NCBI GenBank assembly: GCA_019459145.1
Contig: JAIBEK010000027.1
Span: 1-64,000, forward strand
From: Arenimonas sp.
GTDB lineage: Bacteria > Pseudomonadota > Alphaproteobacteria > Rhizobiales > Rhizobiaceae
Reading direction: 5' to 3'
DNA: 64,000 nt
Position 1 is the first letter of the stretch, and every line of letters starts with the position of its first letter. This document shows positions 55,747-64,000 of this stretch, piece by piece. Under the pieces are notes generated by a model. That model did not search any database. It saw nothing but the letters and a program-made list of their open reading frames with translations, and was not told the origin of the DNA. The position numbers and the translations under genes were made by a program.

Positions 55747-56115
55747 CTATCCCCGTGCGAAGCGCATCAGCAGATCGATCTGGAGGAAAAGAAGGATGAA
55801 TGCGGTGTTCAGGCTCCAGGCGACAGTAAGCCACCTGACCATGGTCGCCCAGAAGGGGGACGCGTTGTCCGCGCAGCGCCAGATGGCGACGAGAATCCCG
55901 GGCGTATAGAGCGCAAAGGCAAGGATAACGGCTTGCTGAACCCAGATCTGGTCCAGGTACAGCGCAATCACGTGCAGCATCGCGAGCTCGGCGCTGACGA
56001 AAACACCATAGATCCAGAAGACCGCGGCCAGGGACATCTCTCCCCGCCAAGCTTTCACCTCGGGAACGAGATGGCGTTCAATGAAGTGTTCGCTGGCGGG
56101 TCCCAATCTCGGCAT
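55747..56115 (-). CDS. Small membrane protein of unknown function
   Basis: 122 residues with about three or four hydrophobic helices (FWIYGVFVSAELAMLHVIALY, QAVILAFALYTPGILVAIW, LTVAWSLNTAFILLFL) after a hydrophilic N-terminus. No family is recognised. It is on the same strand as the CBS gene, 69 bases away, and could share its transcript. Confidence 0.65.
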   Translation of the reverse strand: MPRLGPASEHFIERHLVPEVKAWRGEMSLAAVFWIYGVFVSAELAMLHVIALYLDQIWVQQAVILAFALYTPGILVAIWRCADNASPFWATMVRWLTVAWSLNTAFILLFLQIDLLMRFARG

Positions 56116-56271
56116 CTCTCTTGCTCAAAACGCATCTCGCCCGGACCAATGGTTCGGATGTTGTTGTCTGGCCCGGCCGACATGATGACCATAGACCGCA
56201 CTGGCGATCCGCCCCATCAGGCGTCTTTCTCGTCACGCGCCCGGCTGGCAGGGCCCGGCCAGTAACGACCG

Positions 56272-56943
56272 CTAGCGGCGCGCTGTTCCGGCCTCCGTCA
56301 CGACCAGATCCATCGGGATGTCATGCTTTTGCGGGTGGATTGTCGAAAGCTTCGCCGCACTATAGCCGACACCGACGACCTTGGGCCTGGCCTGCATCGC
56401 AGCAAGCGTCCTGTCGAAGAAACCGCCCCCATAACCGAGCCGGTAGCACGCATCATCATAGCCGACGACGGGCGCGATCACCACGTCTGGAATGCAGGGC
56501 CGCTTTTCGGCCGGAACCGCAATCCCCCAGACCCCTCGCGTCAGTGGCTGCCCGGCCTGCCAGGAATGGAACTCCAGAGGCAGTCCTTTTTCCACCACGA
56601 CGGGTAAAGCGGTACGGCCGCCCAGCCGAACTATCTCCCGCATCAGCGGACGAAGGTCCGGCTCTCCTCGAAACGGCCAATAAGCGCTGACGACACGACC
56701 GTCGACATCTCCGATCTCGGCGAGGACACGGGCTGCGATCGCTTCTCCGGCCGCGGTGCGAACCTCGACGGGAACGGCAAGTCGCTCCGCAATCAATCGC
56801 TGGCGCTCGCTCGTGCGCCAGCGATTGATATCCGCCCAGGCCGCCATGTCCGGTGGATCGGCCAAGCCTGCGTAAACGGGGTCGATCTCGTGCAGAAAGC
56901 AGGCAGGTGAAGCAAACGAGCGTGGATCATCGTCGTCAACCAT
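56272..56943 (-). CDS. 5-formyltetrahydrofolate cyclo-ligase
   Basis: 223 residues with the family's ATP/substrate motif YGGGFFDRTL near the C-terminus, preceded by VIAPVVGYDDACYRLG, and VSAYWPFRGEPDLRPLM in the N-terminal half. It turns 5-formyl-THF into 5,10-methenyl-THF using ATP. The start codon overlaps the stop of the PLP enzyme gene by one base, linking folate one-carbon and sulfur amino acid metabolism in one transcript. Confidence 0.92.
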   Translation of the reverse strand: MVDDDDPRSFASPACFLHEIDPVYAGLADPPDMAAWADINRWRTSERQRLIAERLAVPVEVRTAAGEAIAARVLAEIGDVDGRVVSAYWPFRGEPDLRPLMREIVRLGGRTALPVVVEKGLPLEFHSWQAGQPLTRGVWGIAVPAEKRPCIPDVVIAPVVGYDDACYRLGYGGGFFDRTLAAMQARPKVVGVGYSAAKLSTIHPQKHDIPMDLVVTEAGTARR

Positions 56944-58130
56944 TATGCGTCCTCCGATGGGCCCTCTGCCGCCTGCAGGCCGGCCTCGAGGCCCGCCAGC
57001 AGGTCATCGATGTGTTCCAGGCCGACCGAGAGCCGCACAAGCCCGTCGCGAATGCCGGCGTTTGCCCGCGCCTCCGGCCCCATGTCGGCATGGGTCATGG
57101 TCGTCGGATGGGCAACCAGACTCTCGACGCCTCCAAGGGATTCGGCCAGCGTAAAACCACGCACCGCGCCCACGAAGCGTCGCACGGCGGGGACGTCGCC
57201 GACGAGCTCGAAGCTCATCATCGCGCCGAAGCCGCGCTGCTGTCGGCGGGCGAGCCCATGATCGGGGTGATCGGCGAGGCCCGGATAATGCACGCGGGAG
57301 ACCGCGGGATGGTCTCGCAGCCGTTGTGCGACCGTCATGGCATTGCGTTCCTGCCCCGCCATGCGCGCAAAAAGGGTTCGAAGGCCCCGCAGCGTCAACC
57401 AGGAATCAAATGGCGACGCGATCGCACCGGTCACATTGGCCCAATGCTTCAGCGCTTTGGCCTCCTGCGCGTCGGCGGCAATGACGGCACCTGCAATGAC
57501 GTCAGAATGGCCATTGAGGAATTTTGTCGTCGAATGCAGCACATAGTCGGCGCCGAGCGACAGCGGTTGCTGCAAGGCGGGAGACAGGAAGGTATTGTCG
57601 ACCACCACCTGCGCACCGGCATTCTTCGCGAGCGTCGACAGCGCCGCGATATCGACGACCCGCAAAAGGGGGTTGCTGGGTGTTTCGATCAGCACCAGTG
57701 CTGGGTGGTCCCGGAGTTGGCCCGCGAAGACCTCCATATCAGACTGGTTGACCAGCGAGAGCCGGATTTGGCTGCGTTCAGCGCGAGCCTTGAGGAGTCG
57801 CATGGTTCCGCCATAGCAATCATGCGGCGCGAGGACCAGGCTGCCGGCCGCGAGGCGTCCAATGAGAAGATCGAGCGCTGCCATGCCGCTCGGCGTCATC
57901 ACCGCACCAGCGCCACCTTCCAGCTTGGCGATCGCCTCGGCCGTGAGATCCCGGGTGGGATTGCCGACCCGACCATAGTCGTAAGCGCGGGGCGCATCGA
58001 AACCGGCAAATTCGTAGGTGCTGGAAAGGTAGAGCGGGGGCGCGACCGCGCCGAAAGCGATATCGCTGGCAACGCCATATGCCGCAGCGATGGTTTCCGG
58101 ATGGAACTCAGCCGGCGTTCGCTTGGACAT
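56943..58130 (-). CDS. Trans-sulfuration PLP enzyme (cystathionine lyase/synthase family)
   Basis: 395 residues of the Cys/Met metabolism PLP family. YDYGRVGNPTRDLTAEAIAKLEGG, APHDCYGGTMRLL, VVVDNTFLSPALQQPL and the PLP Lys in HSTTKFLNGHSDVIAG are all present, plus the C-terminal ESLGGVESLVAHPTTMTHA. Whether it is a cystathionine beta-lyase, gamma-lyase or gamma-synthase cannot be told from sequence here. The divergent LysR gene probably regulated it. Confidence 0.9.
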   Translation of the reverse strand: MSKRTPAEFHPETIAAAYGVASDIAFGAVAPPLYLSSTYEFAGFDAPRAYDYGRVGNPTRDLTAEAIAKLEGGAGAVMTPSGMAALDLLIGRLAAGSLVLAPHDCYGGTMRLLKARAERSQIRLSLVNQSDMEVFAGQLRDHPALVLIETPSNPLLRVVDIAALSTLAKNAGAQVVVDNTFLSPALQQPLSLGADYVLHSTTKFLNGHSDVIAGAVIAADAQEAKALKHWANVTGAIASPFDSWLTLRGLRTLFARMAGQERNAMTVAQRLRDHPAVSRVHYPGLADHPDHGLARRQQRGFGAMMSFELVGDVPAVRRFVGAVRGFTLAESLGGVESLVAHPTTMTHADMGPEARANAGIRDGLVRLSVGLEHIDDLLAGLEAGLQAAEGPSEDA

Positions 58131-58248
58131 TCTTGGCTCTCCTCATGTTGTAGTCGCAAAAATGGCCGGATTGATTACAGGTGACAAATGAAATCTATTG
58201 CTGTTTATCCGCAATTTTCTTGCTGTCATTTCTGTCGGACGGGAGCTT

Positions 58249-59090
58249 ATGGATCACGCGATCGCTCGGACATTCCTGGAAGTGGTGAAAGCCGGCAGCT
58301 TCGTCGGCGCCGCGGAGGCACTCAATATTTCCCAGACAGCAGTGAGTGCCCGCATTCGCGTCCTGGAGGAACAACTGGAGCGTCCTGTCTTCGTGCGCAA
58401 CAAGGCAGGTGCCAGGCTCACGCCAGCCGGGGAGAAATTCCTCCCCTTCGCCTCGAGCCTGGTTCGGGTCTGGGAAACGGCTCGCAATGTCGTGGCGCTT
58501 CCGCCCGGCCGCTCCGTGCTGGTGAGCCTAGGCGCGGAACTCAGCCTGTGGAGCCCCCTGCTCTCAAGGTGGCTGCTGTGGATGCACCGCGAATGCCCGG
58601 AGATTGCGGTACGCGCCACGATCGACACGGGCGAGCACTTGTTGGCGCTGATGCAGGAAGGCGGTCTCGATGCCGCAGTCATCTACGGCGCTCAGCGACG
58701 GCCCGGATTGGTCGCCGAACTGCTTTTCGAAGAGCGCCTGGTGTTCGCCCGAACGCCGGCGCAAACGGGTGCAAATGAAATAATCGGAATAGACTGGGGC
58801 GCCGATTTCGCCGCGAGCCTTCGACTGCCTTTCCTGAAAGCGCAAGTCCGGCGGTCTCGATCGGTTATGGCCCCCTCGCCCTGGACTACGTCCTTGCAGT
58901 CGGCGGCGCCGGATACTTTCGGGAGGGCTTCATCCGGCCTTACCTGGAGGATGGCCGGTTGCAGATCGTGCCCAACAGTCCTGCTTTCGCCTATCCAGCC
59001 TATCTTGTGTCGTCCGAGAAAGCAGATCCGTCCCTTCTGCGGCGACTGCGTGAGGGCTTGCGCTCTGCTTCGTCAGGAACGCAACCCTAG
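58249..59090 (+). pseudogene. LysR family regulator with frameshift
   Basis: ATG 58249 (GGGAG upstream) gives a normal LysR helix-turn-helix (RTFLEVVKAGSFVGAAEAL, ISQTAVSARIRVLEE) and the start of the effector domain to about residue 193. Near 58825-58830 the frame must change by one base. Then FPESASPAVSIGYGPLALDY, GYFREGFIRPYLEDG and PAYLVSSEKADPS complete the family to TAG 59090. Without the shift the first frame runs on as unrelated sequence to 59106. It is divergent from the trans-sulfuration gene. Confidence 0.75.
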
Positions 59091-59408
59091 CCGTTCTCAT
59101 CAGTAGAGATGGCCGGACCGCGGGCCAAAGGAGTGTCGCTTTCCAACTCGTATTGGCCGGCGTTAAAGGCGCGACCGCCGACGGAGCTTTAGCGAAGCTT
59201 TATTTCGGTATTGACGGACCACACCGGGTCATTCCGGGCGCTAGGCAGAGTCAGTGTAGCAACGGGCCCCGTCCGGTCGCACTCACTGTGTGGAACGGAA
59301 ACTACCGAAAAGCGCATCCTCCCACGTTTCAAACAGCAGAGGTCACGTAGCATTAAGGATTGCCCATTAAATTAGAGCTCCCTTGAGTAAACCCTCCCGG
59401 AGTTTCAT
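59091..59408. other. Gap before chemoreceptor gene
   Basis: I see no gene or convincing promoter here. CCCGGAG at the end is the ribosome-binding site of the chemoreceptor. Confidence 0.5.
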
Positions 59409-61355
59409 ATGTTTGCGAACCTGCGCATATCGCGCAAGCTTCTGATCGCTTTTTCCGCCATCACGTCGGTGGTGCTACTGTTCTCAGCCGTCGTCTTTAT
59501 CTCGTTGACCAATATTCGAGAAGCAACGACCGAAAACGAAAAGACCCAGAGGACGATAGGGATCGCGAACACCATCCTGTCGACCCTCGTGGAAACGCAG
59601 AACGCCATGCGGGGTTACGTGGCAAGCGTGGACCAGGACTTTGTCGGGCGCATTGAAAAGTACCAGAGCGCTATTCCGCCCATGCTGGCGGAACTCGAAA
59701 GTGCTCTTCCTCCTGTTGTCGCCAACAACGTCCTCCCGCCTCTGCGAAGCGCCATCGATGACTTCAACAGAGAGCTCTCCGGTACGATCTCGACCGCGGC
59801 TGATCCCGCTCAACGCGATGCCGCAAGAGCAAATGTGGCAAAGGCAGCGCGTTTGACACAGATCCGGAATGAGCTCACCAAGTTCATTGAAGACGGGAAT
59901 AAAATTGCCGCTGAACGGGCCGCGCATGCTGAGGCCGCTTTCAATACCGGGGTGACAACGCTGCTGGCAGGCGGCGCGATGACCGCCATCATCGCTATTG
60001 CCCTGGGCATTGCCTTAGCGAGGTCCGTTGCCAACCCGGTGATCGCCATGACATCTGTGATGACCAAGCTGGCCGCCGGGGACACGGATGTCGGGGTACC
60101 CGCCACCGGTCGGACCGACGAGATTGGCAAAATGGCTGATGCCGTTGAAGTCTTTCGTCAGAACGCCGTCGAGAACCGCCGCCTCGAGCAGGAAACCAAC
60201 GCTCACCGGCTACAGTCCGAGGAACAACGCCGCCGCACGGACGAACAGGAGCGCATCCGTGCCGAGGCCATGGCTCAGGCGACCAGTGGCCTTGCCGATG
60301 GCCTGAAGCAGCTTGCCGCCGGCAATCTCGCTGTCCAGCTCACGCAGACGTTCGCCGCCGAGTTCGAGAGCCTGCGCGCCGATTTCAACAAGGCCGTGGC
60401 CCAACTCAAGGATACGATGGCGTCCGTTTCGGACGCCACCGGCTCGATCGACTCGGGTTCGCGCGAAATTAGCCAGAGCGCCGAGGATCTGTCCAAGCGC
60501 ACAGAGCAGCAGGCTGCTTCACTGGAGGAAACGGCCGCAGCGCTCGACGAGATCACCACCAATGTCGCGAATTCTTCCAAGCGTGCGGAAGAGGCTCGAA
60601 CCGTCGCGATCCAGGCGAACGACAGCGCCAGCCAGTCCGGGGCGGTCGTTGCCAATGCTGTCAATGCAATGGGCAAGATCGAGCAGTCATCGAACCAGAT
60701 CTCAAGCATCATCGGCGTTATTGACGACATCGCCTTCCAGACGAATCTCCTGGCCCTCAATGCGGGGGTAGAAGCGGCGCGGGCGGGTGAAGCCGGCAAG
60801 GGCTTTGCCGTCGTTGCCCAGGAAGTCCGCGAGCTGGCGCAGCGGTCCGCCACTGCTGCCAAGGAGATCAAGGAACTGATCCGCAACTCTTCGGTGGAAG
60901 TCGGCAACGGCGTCAAACTCGTCAGCGATACCGGCGAGGCGCTGAAGACCATTGAGTCCTTCATCATTACGATCAACCAGCACATGGACGCCATCGCCAC
61001 TTCGGCTCGTGAACAGTCCGTCGGACTCTCGGAAGTCAATAGGGCCGTCAACCAGATGGATCAGGTGACTCAGCAGAACGCTGCAATGGTGGAAGAAGCC
61101 AGCGCCGCTGGTGCCACCCTGGCTAACGAGGCAAGCCGCCTGCGCGGCTTGATCGGCCAGTTCGAGCTGGGCGGCCCGGCGGCCTATCAGCCGGCAATGC
61201 AGCGGCGCCCCGCCGGAGTCGTCTCGAAGGCGGGTTCGCAGTCGGTTCCCGTTGCTTCGCCCCCGCGCAACATGCTCGGCAAGATTGCCAGCGCGTTCTC
61301 AAGCAAGGGCGCAGCGGCCGCTGCTGTCAGTGACGAAAGCTGGGAAGAGTTCTAA
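59409..61355 (+). CDS. Methyl-accepting chemotaxis protein
   Basis: 648 residues: membrane helix about 12-32, a periplasmic helical sensor region to about 185 ([34 protein letters not shown]), helix about 190-212, a HAMP domain, a second HAMP-like coiled region, and the signalling hairpin with [21 protein letters not shown] and [15 protein letters not shown]. It has no C-terminal CheR pentapeptide, ending EESWEEF-like (DESWEEF). The ligand is unknown. No chemotaxis genes lie nearby. Confidence 0.93.
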   Translation: MFANLRISRKLLIAFSAITSVVLLFSAVVFISLTNIREATTENEKTQRTIGIANTILSTLVETQNAMRGYVASVDQDFVGRIEKYQSAIPPMLAELESALPPVVANNVLPPLRSAIDDFNRELSGTISTAADPAQRDAARANVAKAARLTQIRNELTKFIEDGNKIAAERAAHAEAAFNTGVTTLLAGGAMTAIIAIALGIALARSVANPVIAMTSVMTKLAAGDTDVGVPATGRTDEIGKMADAVEVFRQNAVENRRLEQETNAHRLQSEEQRRRTDEQERIRAEAMAQATSGLADGLKQLAAGNLAVQLTQTFAAEFESLRADFNKAVAQLKDTMASVSDATGSIDSGSREISQSAEDLSKRTEQQAASLEETAAALDEITTNVANSSKRAEEARTVAIQANDSASQSGAVVANAVNAMGKIEQSSNQISSIIGVIDDIAFQTNLLALNAGVEAARAGEAGKGFAVVAQEVRELAQRSATAAKEIKELIRNSSVEVGNGVKLVSDTGEALKTIESFIITINQHMDAIATSAREQSVGLSEVNRAVNQMDQVTQQNAAMVEEASAAGATLANEASRLRGLIGQFELGGPAAYQPAMQRRPAGVVSKAGSQSVPVASPPRNMLGKIASAFSSKGAAAAAVSDESWEEF

Positions 61356-61770
61356 ACCTATGATTGAGGAAGGAACCCATCGGGTTCCCGCCGACGTCAA
61401 AATGTCGGTTCCCCCGTGGAGCGCATCGTGCTGCCTTTGCTGTTTCGCGCAGATACGCATTTGGAAAGATATTCATCTCCATCGTCGAGCTGGCATCAGG
61501 GACCCAAATGCCCGGGTCCGAACGAGCCTCAGAAGAGGGTCGCCGATCGACACTGGACCGTGAAATGCTACAGGATCGTTATCCGCCTAAAATCTGCTCT
61601 GTCATGGCTAGATTTCAGGCTCTAACAAATGCAATTTGCGTAGATGTATCCGGCTTCTCGTCAGCGCGCGACACCTGTCCTTGAGTTGCTGGACACCAAT
61701 GGAGATCAGCAGGCGTGCAATAAAGTCGTCCGTCTGTCCTGCGTGCGACAACACTTGTCGAGCCGTAAGA
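61356..61770. other. Gap after chemoreceptor gene
   Basis: About 415 bases with only short overlapping frames and no ribosome-binding site or recognised product. No clear terminator is seen. Confidence 0.45.
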
Positions 61771-62400
61771 TCAGGATACGCTCTGGCGTCCACGGCTCAC
61801 GGTGCAACTGAGATTGGATAGCAGCCCGTCCTGCAGGCCGTAAGTCCAACCGTGAAGAGACACCTCCTTGTCCGAGCCGCAGGCCGCCTGCAGGGTGAGA
61901 ATACGGGCGAGGCGCTCGACCTGGGCCGCAACCGAAGCCTCGCAAAGACAATCGGGTTCAGGTTCGCTCCAGCATTCGCGGCAGTCAAACTGACTGCGCG
62001 CCAAAACGCGGATCGGTTGCAGCCAGTGTTCTATCAACCCAAGGGACCGGCCGCCGACCACCGCCCGAATGCCGCCGCAACCGTAGTGGCCACACACGAT
62101 GATGTGCTTCACGCCCACCGGTGCACCGCATATTCGACTACCGGGAGCATGTTGAGGTCGGTCGGGTGAATGAGATTGGCGACGTTCGACGCACGAACAC
62201 TTCACTCGGCTCCAGTCCCGCGATCATATTGGCCGGCACTCGGCTGTCGGAACAGCCTATCCAAAGATATTCCGGCTCTGCAAGGTTGTCAGGCACTCGA
62301 AATAGTCCGCTTTCTCTACCTTACGCTCACTGGACCAGGCCTTGTTCCGGGTGACGAGCTCTTCGATCTTGACTATCTCCGCTTCCTGGGTCTGCAGGCC
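61771..62400 (-). pseudogene. Decayed beta-carbonic anhydrase gene
   Basis: Read on the minus strand in several frames: KIEELVTRNKAW; then [18 protein letters not shown] and [12 protein letters not shown]; then [21 protein letters not shown]; then GVKHIIVCGHYGCGGIRAVVGG and SLGLIEHWLQPIRVLARSQ; and a VSLHGWTYGLQDGLL end. These are the zinc Cys-Asp-Arg and His/Cys motifs of the beta class in correct order. At least three frameshifts separate them. The gene is dead. Confidence 0.8.
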
Positions 62401-62545
62401 CCTCGGTCAATAGTTGACTTTTGTCAACTCGACTGTCTGTCACAGCACCGGCAATGAGCTCTCGCCGGACGCCTCCTCCCTGCAATTTGCCCTCGGTGAG
62501 GGTCTGCGACATTTTTGCATCTTCACGCACTGCAATCATCGGCGC

Positions 62546-62570
62546 AAAGTGGTATTTGAAATACCTCTTT
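62546..62570. promoter_or_regulatory. NsrR-type operator
   Basis: AAAGTGGTATTT (62546-62557), one central base, then AAATACCTCTTT (62559-62570) is a 12-bp inverted repeat with one mismatch. It closely resembles NsrR sites (two 11-12-bp half sites of the AAGATGYATTT type). It is 33 bases before the Rrf2-family gene start. Confidence 0.75.
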
Positions 62571-62603
62571 GATAGGAGTCACTCCCATTTGCAGGGATTC
62601 CAC

Positions 62604-63074
62604 ATGCGAATGACGCTTCACACCGACTATGCGTTGCGAATGCTGATCTATCTGGCAACGCGACCGGACGGGGTTTGCACGGTCAACGACGTCGCTCAGG
62701 CTTATCAGCTGCCCCGCAACCACCTTCTAAAGGTGGCCCAGACCTTGCGCGGCCTCGGTTTTGTCGAAACAACCCGCGGCCGGGCGGGCGGTATCCGATT
62801 GGCGAAGCCACCAGCGGCGATTGGCCTCGGCACACTGGTCCGCGCGACCGAGGAGGAGTTCTCACTCGCCGAATGCATGCAGGCACAGGGCCGGCCCTGC
62901 GCGATTTCACCGGCCTGCAATCTCAAGGGCCTACTGCACGAGGCGCTCGCAGCGTTCCTGGCAGTCCTCGACAAATACACGCTTGCCGACCTCGTGAAAA
63001 ACCGCGTCACCCTTGGCGCGTTCCTCGGGATTAGCACCACCGTGAAGCTGGAGGAAGGGACACAACCATGGTGA
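62604..63074 (+). CDS. nsrR: Rrf2 family regulator, NsrR-like
   Basis: 156 residues. The N-terminal winged helix MRMTLHTDYALRMLIYLAT, TVNDVAQAYQLPRNHLLKV and ETTRGRAGGIRLAK match NsrR. Cys91, Cys99 and Cys105 (ECMQAQGRPC, SPACNL) are the three iron-sulfur ligands. NsrR senses nitric oxide through its cluster. The start at 62604 or 62610 cannot be separated. The stop overlaps the ccoN start by seven bases, so both are probably one unit under the palindrome at 62546. Confidence 0.85.
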   Translation: MRMTLHTDYALRMLIYLATRPDGVCTVNDVAQAYQLPRNHLLKVAQTLRGLGFVETTRGRAGGIRLAKPPAAIGLGTLVRATEEEFSLAECMQAQGRPCAISPACNLKGLLHEALAAFLAVLDKYTLADLVKNRVTLGAFLGISTTVKLEEGTQPW

Positions 63075-64000
63075 CAGGATTGACGGTGGCCGAGCGTCAG
63101 CTTGCGCTTGTCGTACTGGGCATGCTGGCGTTGGCCGGGCTGGCAATGGCGGTTGCCGGCCGGGGCGATCCACTGGCCGTCCACGGCTATATCGTGCTTT
63201 TCTTCAGCCTGGGGCTCGGCTTCTTCGTACTATCGGCCATCTTCGCGCCCGAGCCCCCGGAAAGTCGCCATTCCGAATATTATGACGATCCGACGCGGGT
63301 CGGCATTATCCTGGCACTCGCATGGGCCGTTGTCGGCATGTTTATCGGGGTCTGGGTCGCATCGCTGCTGGCCTGGCCGGAACTGACCTTCGTCGACTCG
63401 GCCTGGGCAAGTTTCGGGCGGCTGCGTCCGATCCATACCAGTGGTGTGATCTTCGGCTTCGGCGGCAATGCGCTGATCGCCACGTCGTTCCATGTCCTTC
63501 AGCGCACCTGTCGCGCGCGGCTTCCGGATCAGTTCAGTCCGTGGTTCGTGTTGATCGGCTACAATCTCTTCTGTCTCGTCGCTGCCACCGGCTATCTGAT
63601 GGGGATGACGCAGTCCAAGGAATATGCCGAGCCGGAATGGTATGCCGACATCTGGCTGGTGATCGTGTGGGTGGTCTATTTCGTGACTTACATCCGCACG
63701 CTCCAGCGCCGCAAGGAGCCGCATATCTATGTGGCCAACTGGTACTACCTGGCGTTCATTCTCGTCGTTGCCGTGCTGCACATCGTCAACAACCTTGCCA
63801 TTCCCGTAACCCTCGGTCACGCCAAGAGCTACTCGCTGTTTGCCGGCGTGCAGGACGCAATGACGCAATGGTGGTACGGTCACAATGCCGTCGCCTTCTT
63901 CCTGACCGCGGGCTTCCTCGGCATGATGTATTACTACCTGCCGAAGCGCGCCGAGAGGCCGATCTTTTCCTATCGGCTCTCCATCATCAGCTTCTGGGGC
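63068..64000 (+). CDS. ccoN: cbb3-type cytochrome c oxidase subunit I, 3' truncated by window
   Basis: 311 residues are visible, all in one frame to the window end. GDPLAVHGYIVLFFSLGLGFF, quoted as an opening, the His of RLRPIHTSGVIFGFGGNALI and SFHVLQR, IWLVIVWVVYFVTYIRTL, IYVANWYYLAFILVVAVLHIVNN and QWWYGHNAVAFFLTAGFLG with the copper/haem His are typical of CcoN. It is the catalytic high-affinity terminal oxidase subunit. CcoO, Q and P would follow outside the window. NsrR linkage suggests NO-responsive expression. Confidence 0.9.
   Translation, partial: MVTGLTVAERQLALVVLGMLALAGLAMAVAGRGDPLAVHGYIVLFFSLGLGFFVLSAIFAPEPPESRHSEYYDDPTRVGIILALAWAVVGMFIGVWVASLLAWPELTFVDSAWASFGRLRPIHTSGVIFGFGGNALIATSFHVLQRTCRARLPDQFSPWFVLIGYNLFCLVAATGYLMGMTQSKEYAEPEWYADIWLVIVWVVYFVTYIRTLQRRKEPHIYVANWYYLAFILVVAVLHIVNNLAIPVTLGHAKSYSLFAGVQDAMTQWWYGHNAVAFFLTAGFLGMMYYYLPKRAERPIFSYRLSIISFWG

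Overview
The window is GC-rich and densely coded, with many ATGA stop/start overlaps, ABC and TRAP uptake operons, IclR, GntR and LysR regulators, thiCOSGE behind a TPP riboswitch, AmiC/AmiR, and a GGAAC-type stress promoter. This suits an alphaproteobacterium of the order Rhizobiales, probably Rhizobiaceae. Because accessory uptake and catabolic modules dominate, a chromid, megaplasmid or accessory chromosomal region is plausible, but no replication gene is visible to test that. I see no tRNA, rRNA, CRISPR array or intact insertion sequence.

Layout. 1-2771: C-terminal part of a large autotransporter-like surface protein. 3151-12387: a peptide/opine-type ABC importer with an FAD amine oxidase and an MmgE/PrpD protein (minus strand), divergent from an IclR regulator and a RidA imine deaminase. 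12655-20383: a polar amino acid ABC importer with an FAD oxidoreductase and a DMT exporter, a UTRA-type GntR regulator, a SIS-domain deglycase and a PfkB sugar kinase. This has the parts list of an Amadori-compound (fructosyl-amino acid) pathway, and three copies of one palindrome tie it together. 20467-22813: small stress-type genes, one of them frameshifted, and a gene-poor gap. 22849-27455: thiCOSGE and its TPP riboswitch. 27596-28459: a partial duplicate of the cobT/P450 region found at 45918-46779.

28561-36557: an amide operon. AmiC and AmiR (ANTAR antiterminator) lie behind a leader with a strong intrinsic terminator, followed by a peptide-type ABC importer and a formamidase/acetamidase. 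36785-44057: an IclR regulator, a GlcD-like 2-hydroxy acid dehydrogenase, a TRAP importer, acylating acetaldehyde dehydrogenase and 4-hydroxy-2-oxovalerate aldolase. Together these could be a short route from an imported 4-hydroxy-2-hydroxyacid to pyruvate and acetyl-CoA, without aromatic ring cleavage genes. 44200-44680: transposase and TRAP debris. 44865-46179: cobT behind a cobalamin riboswitch. 46405-47606: a frameshifted cytochrome P450. 47708-48451: a MOSC protein.

48576-55152: an OmpR-type two-component system whose sensor has a very acidic periplasmic loop, facing a secreted poly-aspartate protein, a PepSY protein, a DUF2271 protein, a PepSY/flavodoxin/FAD reductase and ApbE. This is a probable cation- or redox-responsive periplasmic electron-transfer module. 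55234-59090: a CBS protein, a membrane protein, 5-formyl-THF cyclo-ligase, a cystathionine lyase-type enzyme and a frameshifted LysR regulator. 59409-61355: a chemoreceptor. 61771-62400: a decayed beta-carbonic anhydrase. 62546-64000: an NsrR-like regulator with an excellent palindromic operator, translationally overlapping the start of ccoN, which runs off the window.

The strongest candidates for something undescribed are the Amadori-type cluster with its three-site operator set, the TRAP/GlcD/aldolase route, the AmiR-controlled amide import operon, and the acidic sensor/poly-Asp/PepSY redox module.
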